In this document: piece by piece, positions 49,868 through 58,632 of the stretch
How the letters are laid out: every line of letters starts with the position of its first letter
Position numbering within the stretch: position 1 is the first letter of the stretch
NCBI RefSeq assembly: GCF_020177335.1
Contig: NZ_JAIVMG010000003.1
Location: 62,001-126,000 of the forward strand
DNA length: 64,000 nt
Direction: 5' to 3'
Source of the DNA: Stappia indica
Lineage (GTDB): Bacteria > Pseudomonadota > Alphaproteobacteria > Rhizobiales > Stappiaceae
Translations under genes and position numbers: made by a program
Notes under the pieces: generated by a model
Database searches by the model: none
What the model saw: only the letters and a program-made list of their open reading frames with translations
What the model was told of the DNA's origin: nothing

Positions 49868-52582
49868 TCAGCCGCGCCGCTGGCGGATCTCGGCCACCGG
49901 CAGGGTGACCACGGCGATGGCGTCATCGTCCAGGGAGGATTTGACGGAGAACCCCAGCCCCTTGCACATGGCCAGCATGGTGGTGTTCTCCTTCAGCACC
50001 TCGCCCTTGATGGTCTCGATGCCATCGGCCACCGCATAGTCGATGATCAGCTGCATCAGCACCCAGCCGAGCCCGCGCCCCTTCAGCGTCGATTGCACCA
50101 GGATCGCGTATTCGCCGGTGCGGTGATCGGGATCCGCGTGCAGCCGGACCACGCCGAGGATTTCCTCGCTCTGCGGGTCGCTGGCGACGAAGGCGATGGC
50201 GCGCGAATAGTCGAGCTGGACCAGCCGGGCCATGAAGGCGTGGTTGAACTCCTTGACGGGCGCGAAGAACCGCAGCCGGAGATCCTCCGGCGAAACCTTC
50301 TGGAAGAACTGCCGGTAGGGCTCCTCATCCTCGGGCCTGACCGGACGCACGAACACTTCCGACCCATCCTTCAGCGTCAGATGGCGCTCCCATTCCTTTG
50401 GGTAAGGGGCAATGGCAAGGCGCGAGGTGGCCCGCCGTCCCGGGTGGACGGTGGCCGGCGCAATGGTGATGCGTGCGTCGAGCGCCAGAACCCCGGTGTG
50501 GTCGGTCAACAGCGGGTTGATGTCCATCTCGCGGATTTCGGGCACGTCCACCGCGATCTGTGCCACCTTGACGAGGGTGAGGGCAATGGCGTGCAGGTCG
50601 GACTTGGGCCGGTTGCGGAACCCGTCCAGCAGCCGGCTGATCCGGGTCCGGCCGATCAGTTCCTCGGCGAGATTGAGATCGAGCGGCGGCAGGGCCATGG
50701 CCACGTCGCCGGTGACTTCCACGGCGGTACCGCCGCTGCCGAACAGGATCACCGGGCCGAAAGTGGCATCGTCGGCCAGGCCGATGAACACTTCGCTTGC
50801 GTGCTGGTGCCGCATCATCGGTTGCAGCACGATGCCGGTGATATCCGCATCCGGATGGGCGGCGGTGATCCGGTCGATCAGATCGCCGGCAGCTCGCTCC
50901 ACCTCCTCCGGGCTTTTGAGGTCGAGGATCACCCCGCCCACATCGGATTTGAACGGAAGCTGCGGCGAGGTCAGCTTCAGCGCCAGCCGCTCATGTTGCT
51001 GCAGCAATTCGCGTGCCGCATCCGCCGCGTCGGCGGGGGTGGAGGCAATCGTGCTCGGCACCTGCGGGATGTCATAGGCCTGCAGGATGGTCCGGACTTC
51101 CGCCGGGGTGAGGGCGCTGCGACCTTGCGCCAGCGCCGAATGCACCAGCGCTCGGGCGGTCTCCGCCAGCGGTGAGAAGGAGGAGGGCAGGCTCGGCGGC
51201 GCGGCCATCAGCAATTCGCGCGCTTCGGCATAGCGCACCAGGTGCATGAAGGCGCGCACCGCTTCCGAGGCGCTGCCGTGACAGGGAATGCGGGCGTTGT
51301 CCAGCGCCTGCCGTGGCAGCGGCGCCCCGGCGGCCAGCGCCACCAGGAGCGGCTTGCGCCGGCCATAGGCGGGGCGGTAGGCGCGATAGGCGGCGGCCAG
51401 CGCATCGGCGGTCGGCTGGAGGTGTGAAAAGGCGGAAGGGCCGATCACCGCGAGCACCGCATCCACGCCCCGGTCGCCCAGCAAGGTGGTGACCGCCTCC
51501 ACATAGGCCTCCGGTGGTGAGGTTTCGTGCAGGGTGACCGGATTGCAGGTGCTCTGGCCGGCCCGTTGCAGCGGCGCGACCTTGGCAGTGGTTTCCTCGG
51601 AAAGCTGGGCGAGCGTGCCGCCCTGCTGCTCCAGTTGGTCGGCGGCGAGCGTGGCGAGGCTGCCGCCGGTGGCGACAATGCCAAGGCGATGGCCGGCGAC
51701 CGGCTTCAGCCGGCTGACGGTTTCCACCGCCTCGAACATCTCGTCGATATCCTGCACCCGCAGCACGCCGGCCCGGGCCAGCGCCGCGTCGAACACCCGG
51801 TCGGACACCGCGATCCGCCCGGCATGGGTGGTGCCGACGCCCGCCGGCTCGCGGCTGGCGCCGGAGCGCAGGATCACCACCGGCTTGGTGCGCGCCGCCG
51901 CCCGCGCGGCGGAGAGGAACTTGCGCGGATTGGCGACGGTCTCCAGATGCACCAGGATGGCGCGGGTCTTGTAGTCGAGAGCGAACCAGTCGAGCAGGTC
52001 GGAGGCATCGACATCGGTTCGCTGGCCGAGCGAGGCAATGCCGGAAAAGCCGATGCCATTCGACTGGGCCCAGGACAGGGTGGCGTTGATCACCGTGCCG
52101 GAGCGGGCAATGAAGGCAAGATCGCCCGCCGCCGCCGGGGAAATCCCGAGATGGCCGGCAAGCTTGCCCGCCGGCGCGGCAACGCCGAGGCTGCCGGGCC
52201 CGAGCAGGCGCAAGGTGTTGGGGCGGGCGGCCTGAAGGGTACGGGTGACGAGGTCGTCATCCCAGCGGTCGTAGCCTGGCGACAGGGCGATGGCCGCGCG
52301 GGTGCCGGCATCGCCGGCGGCGCGGATCAGCTCCGGCGCGTCTTCCGGCGGGCCGACCAGCAGCATCAGGTCGGGCGGTGTGTCGAGATCGGCCAGCCTG
52401 CGCTTGGGGCGGAACCCCTCCGGCAGGTCCTTGCCGCAACCGATGACGGTTTTCGGTCCGGCGAACCCGGCCTCCTGCAGACGGGAGAGCAAGAGGTCGA
52501 AGGCCGGTTGGCCAAGTCGGCAGGGGCCGACGACGGCAAGGGACGTCGGGCGAAACAGGCCCTCCAGATTGCGTATCGTCAC
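49868..52582 (-). CDS. NDP-forming acyl-CoA synthetase fused to GNAT acetyltransferase (Pat-like)
   Basis: 904 residues starting at GTG 52582. CoA-binding domain (about 1-130, with LAVVGPCRLGQPAFDLLL), succinyl-CoA-ligase-like flavodoxin domains (about 150-460; GVGTTHAGRIAVSD resembles the conserved His motif), ATP-grasp domain (about 485-710; LKLTSPQLPFKSDVGGV), and a GNAT domain (about 740-900) with the acetyl-CoA-binding KGRGLGWVLMQLII. This is the arrangement of PatZ/Pat protein lysine acetyltransferases, which inactivate acetyl-CoA synthetase by acetylation. Whether the synthetase part is also active cannot be said. It converges with the ThDP gene and lies downstream of the universal stress protein gene on the same strand (234-base gap). 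Confidence 0.9.
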   Translation of the reverse strand: MTIRNLEGLFRPTSLAVVGPCRLGQPAFDLLLSRLQEAGFAGPKTVIGCGKDLPEGFRPKRRLADLDTPPDLMLLVGPPEDAPELIRAAGDAGTRAAIALSPGYDRWDDDLVTRTLQAARPNTLRLLGPGSLGVAAPAGKLAGHLGISPAAAGDLAFIARSGTVINATLSWAQSNGIGFSGIASLGQRTDVDASDLLDWFALDYKTRAILVHLETVANPRKFLSAARAAARTKPVVILRSGASREPAGVGTTHAGRIAVSDRVFDAALARAGVLRVQDIDEMFEAVETVSRLKPVAGHRLGIVATGGSLATLAADQLEQQGGTLAQLSEETTAKVAPLQRAGQSTCNPVTLHETSPPEAYVEAVTTLLGDRGVDAVLAVIGPSAFSHLQPTADALAAAYRAYRPAYGRRKPLLVALAAGAPLPRQALDNARIPCHGSASEAVRAFMHLVRYAEARELLMAAPPSLPSSFSPLAETARALVHSALAQGRSALTPAEVRTILQAYDIPQVPSTIASTPADAADAARELLQQHERLALKLTSPQLPFKSDVGGVILDLKSPEEVERAAGDLIDRITAAHPDADITGIVLQPMMRHQHASEVFIGLADDATFGPVILFGSGGTAVEVTGDVAMALPPLDLNLAEELIGRTRISRLLDGFRNRPKSDLHAIALTLVKVAQIAVDVPEIREMDINPLLTDHTGVLALDARITIAPATVHPGRRATSRLAIAPYPKEWERHLTLKDGSEVFVRPVRPEDEEPYRQFFQKVSPEDLRLRFFAPVKEFNHAFMARLVQLDYSRAIAFVASDPQSEEILGVVRLHADPDHRTGEYAILVQSTLKGRGLGWVLMQLIIDYAVADGIETIKGEVLKENTTMLAMCKGLGFSVKSSLDDDAIAVVTLPVAEIRQRRG

Positions 52583-52816
52583 GGCTCGTGTCCTTTACGC
52601 TGGCTGGGAAGCGCGGGCGCGGCCATGCCGGCACGCCGCTCCCGGGAGAGCGCCCGCGCGGACGCTGAACGCGCCCCGCGCGGGGAAGGTCGGGCGCAGG
52701 CCCCGGCTGCCGGCGCCGGTCCGGATGGAGCCGGAACCGACCATGCGACAGAACGGGGCCACGTGGTCCAGTCAAGTCCTTCGGGATGGCCGGAGCCCGG
52801 CCGTCCCGAGAGAAGC

Positions 52817-53644
52817 CTAGTGGGCCATCAGCACCGGAACGGTCATGGAGGCGAGAATGTCGCGGGTCGCCCCGCCGAACAGGAATTCACGCATCCGCGA
52901 ATGGCCGTAGCCACCCATGGCGATCATGTCGATGCCCTTGTCGGAGACATAGTTGAGGATCGCATCGGCAACGCCGGTCTGCGGCCGGGGCACCACGTCG
53001 ATGGTGACGTCGAGACCGTGACGGGCCAGGTAGGTGGCGATGTCGGTGCCGGGTTCGCCAGCGGAGCGGCGGCCGGTTTCGACGATCATCACGGTGACCT
53101 TTTCCGCCATCTGCAAGAGCGGCAGCGCTGCATGCACCGCGCGGCTGGCGGTCGGGCTGCCGTCCCAGGCGACGAGCACGTTCTTCATCGGCAGGCCGCC
53201 GCCGATATACGGCACCACCATGACCGGCACGCCGGCCTCGAACAGGATCGATTCGATCAGCATCTCCCGCATCGGCTCCGGCTCATCCGGATTTTCCTGG
53301 CCGATGACGACAAGATCGGTCAGCCGGCAGTGGGAGACCACCGGGTCGGAGGCACCTCCGGTGATCATCTCCGCCGTGCGCACCTCGGCGCTGACGCCGG
53401 CCTTGCGGGCCATTTCGTTGAAGGCGGCTCCGGCATCGTTGGCGGCCTTGAGCGCCTGGGTGCGGGCGACCTCGATGTAGTCGGGCGGCATCGGCGCGGC
53501 GATGAAGCCCGGCACGACCGGCTCGAACGCAACCGCAAGCCCGGTGGCATGGGCACCGGTGCGCTGTGCCAGCTCGAGCGCGGCCTGGGCCGTGCGCTGC
53601 TTGCCGGCCAGGTCGATCACCGTGAGAATGTCCTTGATCGCCAT
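52817..53644 (-). CDS. Universal stress protein, tandem-domain
   Basis: 275 residues. The C-terminal UspA domain (about 150-275) has the ATP-binding series: VAWDGSPTASRAVHAAL near 160 and GGYGHSRMREFLFGGAT near 242, which is the G-x2-G-x9-G-S/T motif. The N-terminal half (1-140) is a degenerate second Usp fold (MAIKDILTVIDLAGKQ). Tandem Usp proteins serve in survival under oxygen limitation and stationary phase. GGAGGGA is correctly spaced upstream of the ATG. A perfect FNR/FixK site about 100 bases upstream indicates anaerobic or microaerobic induction. Confidence 0.9.
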   Translation of the reverse strand: MAIKDILTVIDLAGKQRTAQAALELAQRTGAHATGLAVAFEPVVPGFIAAPMPPDYIEVARTQALKAANDAGAAFNEMARKAGVSAEVRTAEMITGGASDPVVSHCRLTDLVVIGQENPDEPEPMREMLIESILFEAGVPVMVVPYIGGGLPMKNVLVAWDGSPTASRAVHAALPLLQMAEKVTVMIVETGRRSAGEPGTDIATYLARHGLDVTIDVVPRPQTGVADAILNYVSDKGIDMIAMGGYGHSRMREFLFGGATRDILASMTVPVLMAH

Positions 53645-53742
53645 AAATAGTCCCTCCGTTGTGCAGCCGTTGGCGCGTCCCTTGTCCTGACGCCATCGGC
53701 TGGTCTGTGCGGAACGTTACGCGCAATGCGCGTCGCCGGTCC

Positions 53743-53756
53743 TTGATCGGAATCAA
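53743..53756. promoter_or_regulatory. FNR/FixK-type anaerobox upstream of universal stress protein
   Basis: TTGAT-CGGA-ATCAA, a perfect match to TTGAT-N4-ATCAA, 99 bases upstream of the universal stress protein ATG. If transcription began 41.5 bases from its centre (near 53708), a TAACGT sequence would be the -10. The acyl-CoA dehydrogenase gene ends 68 bases on the other side, so the site serves the stress gene. Confidence 0.7.
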
Positions 53757-53823
53757 TCAATCAACACATGCCCTGATATTTCAAGGGACTGAATGCGCTT
53801 TTCACCAAAAGGGCGGAAAGCTG

Positions 53824-54978
53824 CTAAACCGCCTTCATCGCCTCGCGGGCGATGATCAGCCGCTGGATTTCGGACGTGCCCTCATAGATCGTTGTGATCC
53901 GGGCATCGCGGGCAAAGCGTTCCAGCGGGTAATCCTGGATATAGCCGGCGCCGCCGTGCAGTTGCAGGGCGGTGTAGGTCGCCCGCTGTGCCGCCTCGGA
54001 GGCGAACAGCTTGGCCATCGACGCCTCGCGGGCGAAGGGCTTGCCGGCATCCTTCAGGGCGGCGGCCTGGAGAATCAGCAGCCGCGCCGCTTCCAGTTCG
54101 GTTTCCCGGTCGGCGATCATCCACTGCACCCCTTGCATGTCGGCGATGGCCCGGCCGAACTGCTGGCGCTCCTTGATATAGGCCTTGGCCCGGTGCATCG
54201 CCGCCTGGGCAATTCCCAGCGCCAGCGAGGCCACACCGATGCGTCCGCCGGCAAGCTCGCCCACGGCGATGCGGAAGCCGTCGTTCTCCACCCCCATCAT
54301 GGCGCTGGCGGGAACCCGGCAGTCCTGAAAGATCACCTCATTGGTGGCCGAGCCGGTCTGGCCCATCTTCTTTTCCGCCTTGCCGACGATCAGCCCCGGG
54401 GTGCCGGCCTCCACCAGGAAGCAGCTGATGCCCTTGCCCTTGCCCGCATCCCGGTCGGTGACCGCCCAGACCACGAAGACGCCGGCATATTCGGCGGAGG
54501 TGATGTAGAGCTTGGTGCCGTTCAGCACGAAATGATTGCCGTCGCGCACGGCCCGCGTCTTCATCGCCGAGGGGTCGGATCCGGCACCCGCTTCGGTCAG
54601 GCAGAAGGCGCCGGCGGCATAGGTGCCGTCGGTCAGCCGTGGCAGATAGGCGGCCTTCTGCTCCGGCGAGCCGACCGCCTCGATTACCTCCGCCACCATG
54701 TTGGTCACCGATACGGTGACGCCGGTGGCGGCGCAGGCCCGGCCGACCTCCTCAACCGACAGTGCGAAGGCCACGGCGCCCGCGCCGGTGCCGCCAAACT
54801 CCGGCGAGACGTTGAGACCCATGAAGCCGTTTTCCGCCAGCAGCTTCAGGTTGGCGAGAAACGCCGCGCGGCCGCCGCCCTGGTCCAACTCCTCGGCGAG
54901 CGGCGCGATGCGCTCCTCGGCCAGCCGGCGCGCGCTGTCGCGGATCAGGATTTCTTCCTCGTTGAGGGAAAACTGCAT
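53824..54978 (-). CDS. Acyl-CoA dehydrogenase
   Basis: 384 residues, the typical length. AFCLTEAGAGSDPSAMKT near residue 120 is the FAD/substrate motif, LYITSAEYAG near 155 is conserved, LHGGAGYIQDYPLERFARD near 335 contacts FAD, and IYEGTSEIQRL near 365 contains the catalytic glutamate. It makes 2-enoyl-CoA from acyl-CoA with electron-transferring flavoprotein as acceptor. The exact chain length or branched substrate cannot be assigned; short/branched-chain types have this Glu position. ATG 54978 follows AAAGGA; upstream in-frame extension to 55080 would overlap dctB. It is divergent from the dctB-like gene with only 58 bases between. Confidence 0.92.
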   Translation of the reverse strand: MQFSLNEEEILIRDSARRLAEERIAPLAEELDQGGGRAAFLANLKLLAENGFMGLNVSPEFGGTGAGAVAFALSVEEVGRACAATGVTVSVTNMVAEVIEAVGSPEQKAAYLPRLTDGTYAAGAFCLTEAGAGSDPSAMKTRAVRDGNHFVLNGTKLYITSAEYAGVFVVWAVTDRDAGKGKGISCFLVEAGTPGLIVGKAEKKMGQTGSATNEVIFQDCRVPASAMMGVENDGFRIAVGELAGGRIGVASLALGIAQAAMHRAKAYIKERQQFGRAIADMQGVQWMIADRETELEAARLLILQAAALKDAGKPFAREASMAKLFASEAAQRATYTALQLHGGAGYIQDYPLERFARDARITTIYEGTSEIQRLIIAREAMKAV

Positions 54979-55036
54979 CGATGTCCTTTCCGGGCAGCGA
55001 TGGTCAGGCAAGGGCGCTGCCGCTACGATTGTCGCC

Positions 55037-56893
55037 ATGTCAGACCAACAGGAATACGGGCAGGCCGCGCCCCTGTCCATGACCGTCGAGACAGGCGCGC
55101 CGCCATCCGCAGCGCTGCCCGCCGCCTCCCGCCTGCCACCATGGCTCGGGCGCGCCTTGCTGCTGCTGCCGGCGCTGGCGATCCTCCTGGGCGCGTATCT
55201 CGGGGCGGAGTGGGTTGAAGGCCGGTCGGCCCTGCGCGGCGACTTGAAGGCCCGCGAGCGCCTGACCCTTTACCGCGAGACGATCTTGCGCGAGCTGGAG
55301 AAGTTCCGCTACCTGCCGCATGTGCTGGCCCGCGATCCGCGCGCCGTCGGCGTTCTGTCGGCGCCGGACAGGGCCGCAAGCACCAACCGGTTTCTGAAGG
55401 ATCTGGCGGCGATCACCGGCGCCGAAGCGCTCTACATCATGGATGACAGCGGGCGCACGGTGGCGGCCAGTAACTTCGACACGGCCACGTCCTTTGTCGG
55501 CAGCTCCTACGGGTTTCGTCCGTATTTTCGCGCCGCGATCAAGGGCGAGGAAGGGCAGTTCTTCGCTGTCGGCGCCACCACCGGCATTCCCGGCATGTTC
55601 TTCGCCCGGGCAACGCCGCAAGGCGCCCCCGCCGCCGGGGTGGTCGTGGTCAAGGTCAACATGGACCGGCTGGAGCGGAGCTGGCGCGATGGCGGCGAGA
55701 CCGTCTTCGTCAGCGATGTGCACGGGGTCGTCTTCCTCGGCTCGCGCGACGACTGGCGTTATGCCTCGATCGCGCCGCTGTCGGACATGGTGGTGGCGGC
55801 GATCCGGGCCAATCAGCAATATGGCGGCGTGCCCCTGAATGCCTTGCAACAGGGTGCGCCCGCCGCCGAGGTTCTGAGGATCGGCGGCGCCGGGTATCGT
55901 CAGGCACGGCTGAAGGTCGGTCTGCTCGACTGGACCATTCACTATCTGACGCCGATGGCACAGGTGCGCGCGCCGCGCGCCCTGGTCTGGACTGCGGCAG
56001 TGGCCTTGCTGCTGGTCTATCTGATTGCGGCGCTGGTGGTGCGCAGCCAGCGGCTCAGGCGCCAGTCGGCGGGGCTGCGCCGGTTCAACCGGCGGCTCGT
56101 TGAGGAAATCGAGGAGCGCCGCCGGGTGGAGACGGAACTGCGCGAGGCCCAGACCGGGCTGGCACGGGCCAGCCGGCTGGCCGCCGTCGGCGAGATGTCG
56201 GCGGCGGTGTCGCACGAACTGAACCAGCCGCTGGCGGCGCTGCGCATGTTCGTCTCCGGCAGTCGGGTCTTCCTGGAACGGGGCGACCTTGCGTCGGTTC
56301 GGGAAAACCTTGGCGAGATCGATGCGCTTCAGGCGCGCATGGCGGCGCTGACCCAGGAGCTGAAGCGTTTCGCGCGGCCGGGGGAATCGCGCGTCGAGAG
56401 GGTGGACCTGCGCGACTGCCTGCGCACCAGCGCCAAGCTGATCCGTCCGCGCATCGAGGAAACCGGGGTTCCTCTCGATCTGTCCCTGCCGGAAACGCCG
56501 CTGATTGCGGCGACCGCGCCGCTGCGGGTGGAGCAGGTTCTGGTCAATCTGCTGCGCAATGCCATCGACGCTTGCCAGGCTGCACCCGGCCCACGGGTTT
56601 CCGCGCGGGGCTGGATCGAGGGTGGCATGATTCGGATCGAAATCGCCGACAATGGCGAGGGGGTGCCGGCGGAATTGCGGGAACGGATCTTCGAACCGTA
56701 TTTCTCCACCAAGCCGGCCGCCTCCGGGCTTGGTCTCGGCCTTGCCATCTCCGCGCGGATCGTGGAAGACCTTGGCGGTACGCTGACGGTGCGCGAGAGC
56801 GCGGCGGGCGGTGCCGCCTTCGTGCTGGCGCTGCCGCAGGCGCCAGCCTCGGTGGAGGCCGCAGGTGAGGCTGCTGAAACGGAACACGCATGA
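55037..56893 (+). CDS. dctB: DctB-like sensor histidine kinase
   Basis: 618 residues. Two membrane helices (about 40-60 and 312-335) border a periplasmic dCache sensor (AASNFDTATSFVGSSYGFRPYFRAA; VVVVKVNMDRLERSW), as in DctB. A coiled region (340-385) leads to AVSHELNQPLAALRMFV (phosphorylated His near 394), then NLLRNAIDAC (N-box), DNGEGVP and GLGLGLAIS. Family members sense C4-dicarboxylates and phosphorylate DctD. It overlaps the regulator by four bases (ATGA). The TRAP transporter genes beyond the regulator are the likely target. The ribosome-binding site of ATG 55037 is weak; ATG 55079 is possible. Confidence 0.9.
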   Translation: MSDQQEYGQAAPLSMTVETGAPPSAALPAASRLPPWLGRALLLLPALAILLGAYLGAEWVEGRSALRGDLKARERLTLYRETILRELEKFRYLPHVLARDPRAVGVLSAPDRAASTNRFLKDLAAITGAEALYIMDDSGRTVAASNFDTATSFVGSSYGFRPYFRAAIKGEEGQFFAVGATTGIPGMFFARATPQGAPAAGVVVVKVNMDRLERSWRDGGETVFVSDVHGVVFLGSRDDWRYASIAPLSDMVVAAIRANQQYGGVPLNALQQGAPAAEVLRIGGAGYRQARLKVGLLDWTIHYLTPMAQVRAPRALVWTAAVALLLVYLIAALVVRSQRLRRQSAGLRRFNRRLVEEIEERRRVETELREAQTGLARASRLAAVGEMSAAVSHELNQPLAALRMFVSGSRVFLERGDLASVRENLGEIDALQARMAALTQELKRFARPGESRVERVDLRDCLRTSAKLIRPRIEETGVPLDLSLPETPLIAATAPLRVEQVLVNLLRNAIDACQAAPGPRVSARGWIEGGMIRIEIADNGEGVPAELRERIFEPYFSTKPAASGLGLGLAISARIVEDLGGTLTVRESAAGGAAFVLALPQAPASVEAAGEAAETEHA

Positions 56894-58320
56894 CGGGGGG
56901 TAAGGCGGTGGAGGGGCTGGCGACGACGGATCCGGCGACAACAGAGGCGGACAAGCCGGATCGGCTGCCCGTACTGATCGTCGATGACGACCCGGCCATG
57001 CGCGCAGGGCTGCGGCAATGGATGCGCCTTGCCGGCTACGAGCCGGTGGAAACGGTGGATGCGGAAACCGCCTTGCAGCGCCTGTCGCCGGCGTTTCCCG
57101 GCTGCGTCGTTTCCGATGTGCTGCTGCCCGGCGCGAGCGGCATGGATCTCCTGCGCAAAGTCAAGGCCATCGATCCGGAACTTCCCGTGGTGCTGCTCAC
57201 CGGCCATGGCGATGTGCCCATGGCTGTTGAGGCGATGCGCGGCGGGGCCGCCGATTTCATCGAAAAGCCGTTCGATCCGGATGTGCTGGCGGCGGTGGTT
57301 GCGCGGGCGCTCGATCATCGCCGGCTGATCTTGGAAAACCGGGCGCTGATCCGCCGGCTCGAAAGCCGCGACGGGCTGGAGGCGCGGCTCATCGGCGACA
57401 GCGCGGCCATGCGCCGTGTGCGCGAGGAAATCGCTCATTTCGCCGCCACCGATGCTTCCGTCCTGGTGATCGGCGAAACGGGAACCGGCAAGGAGGTGGT
57501 GGCCCGGGCGCTGCATGAGCTGTCCGGCCGGGCGACCGGCCCCTTCGTTGCCGTCAATTGCGCGGCCCTGCCGGACAGCATGGTCGAGGCGGAGCTGTTC
57601 GGCCATGAGGCCGGCGCCTTCACCAGTGCGGAGAAGGCCCGCGCCGGGCGGATCGAACAGGCCGATGGTGGCGTCCTGTTTCTCGACGAACTGACGTCGA
57701 TGCCATTGGCGCTGCAGCCGAAGCTCTTGCGCGCCCTGCAGGAGCGGGAGGTGGACCGGCTGGGCGGCAAGGCGCCGGTGCCGGTGGATTTGCGCATGGT
57801 CAGCGCGGCGAACATGGAGCCCCGTCAGGCGGTCGAGGACAATCTGCTGCGGCAGGACCTTTTGTTTCGCCTCAACGCCATCGAGATCCGCATTCCGCCG
57901 CTCAGGGAACGCGGCGGCGATGTGCGGCAATTGTTCGACAGCTTCGCCAACCGGTTTTCCGCCGAGTACCGGATGGAGGTGCCGGCGCTGTCCGCCGATG
58001 ATGCGGCGTTCCTCGCCGGCTATGATTGGCCCGGCAACGTGCGCGAGCTGCGTAACGCGGCGGAACGCTATGTGCTCAGCGGGGCGATGGGAAGCCCATG
58101 CGTGCGCACGCTTGTCACCGGCGGCCGTGTGGAGGGGGCGGCGAATGCGGCTCCGGGCGGGCGGCTGAAGGATCTTCTGGAAAGCTACGAGCGGCAGGTG
58201 ATCGCGGACGCCCTGCGCCGCCATGAGGGACGCGTCGCCGATGCGATCGAGGAGCTGGACCTGCCCCGGCGCACCTTCAACGAAAAGATGGCCCGGCTCG
58301 GTCTGACCCGCTCCGGATAG
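56890..58320 (+). CDS. dctD: DctD-like sigma-54-dependent response regulator
   Basis: 476 residues. Receiver domain (about 27-145): DDDPAMRAGL and the phospho-Asp in VVSDVLLPGASGMD. AAA+ domain (about 165-395): Walker A GETGTGKE, GAFTSA loop, Walker B GGVLFLDEL, arginine-finger region LLRQDLLFRLN. C-terminal Fis-type helix-turn-helix (about 440-476). It should activate sigma-54 RNA polymerase at the promoter before the TRAP genes. The usual GAFTGA loop that touches sigma-54 reads GAFTSA (near residue 240), a Gly-to-Ser change. Co-transcribed with the sensor kinase. Assignment is firm; the effect of the loop change is unknown. Confidence 0.93.
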   Translation: MTGGKAVEGLATTDPATTEADKPDRLPVLIVDDDPAMRAGLRQWMRLAGYEPVETVDAETALQRLSPAFPGCVVSDVLLPGASGMDLLRKVKAIDPELPVVLLTGHGDVPMAVEAMRGGAADFIEKPFDPDVLAAVVARALDHRRLILENRALIRRLESRDGLEARLIGDSAAMRRVREEIAHFAATDASVLVIGETGTGKEVVARALHELSGRATGPFVAVNCAALPDSMVEAELFGHEAGAFTSAEKARAGRIEQADGGVLFLDELTSMPLALQPKLLRALQEREVDRLGGKAPVPVDLRMVSAANMEPRQAVEDNLLRQDLLFRLNAIEIRIPPLRERGGDVRQLFDSFANRFSAEYRMEVPALSADDAAFLAGYDWPGNVRELRNAAERYVLSGAMGSPCVRTLVTGGRVEGAANAAPGGRLKDLLESYERQVIADALRRHEGRVADAIEELDLPRRTFNEKMARLGLTRSG

Positions 58321-58347
58321 GCGCGGCCGGTTCCTGACGCTGCGTGA

Positions 58348-58394
58348 GCGGATTTCCGCCGATGACCGGCGAAGTATCGGCGAAACCTTGCCGA
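58348..58394. promoter_or_regulatory. Candidate activator-binding sites (UAS) for the TRAP operon
   Basis: GCGGATTTCCGC (58348-58359; arms GCGGA/TCCGC) and TCGGC-N8-GCCGA (58377-58394) are two inverted repeats 110-155 bases upstream of the sigma-54 -24 element, the usual distance for enhancer-like sites. The first resembles DctD sites of rhizobia as I remember them. Confidence 0.5.
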
Positions 58395-58501
58395 ATGCCC
58401 TGCGGTGCGTCACTCTTGCTGGTGGCCGCGCGTGACAACAACAACCGAAATCACGCGGGCTGGCGCCGATGATCGGTTGCGCCCGGGAGGTGCGCCCTCA
58501 T

Positions 58502-58518
58502 CTGGCATGACGTTTGCC
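58502..58518 (+). promoter_or_regulatory. Sigma-54 promoter of the TRAP operon
   Basis: CTGGCATGACGTTTGCC matches the -24/-12 consensus (TGGCAYG-N4-TTGC) at every invariant base: GG at 58504-58505 and GC at 58516-58517, exactly 12 bases apart. Transcription should start near 58529. A DctD-type activator gene lies immediately upstream. Confidence 0.85.
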
Positions 58519-58632
58519 TGTGTCCGGTCGGTGCCGTGGAGGACGGAGCCACCGGCGTTTCGATTGTCGGAACGTCAGCGCAGGAGCACGTCGGGAAAAT
58601 CGGTGCCGAACGCGCTTTATGGGAGGAATAAT

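Larger units (their letters stand above)
58321..58632. other. Regulatory region between dctD and the TRAP operon
   Basis: 312 bases without a gene. It holds inverted repeats that could bind the DctD-like activator (58348-58394), the sigma-54 promoter (58502-58518) and about 100 bases of leader before dctP. No frame is supported. Confidence 0.7.

Noticed and set aside
51527-53650. 707-codon plus-strand frame opposite the acyl-CoA synthetase/GNAT and stress protein genes
   Set aside because: Antisense shadow spanning two real genes and their intergenic region; no ribosome-binding site and no domain.
56329-58413. 694-codon minus-strand frame opposite dctB and dctD
   Set aside because: Antisense shadow; the kinase and regulator motifs on the plus strand leave no doubt.
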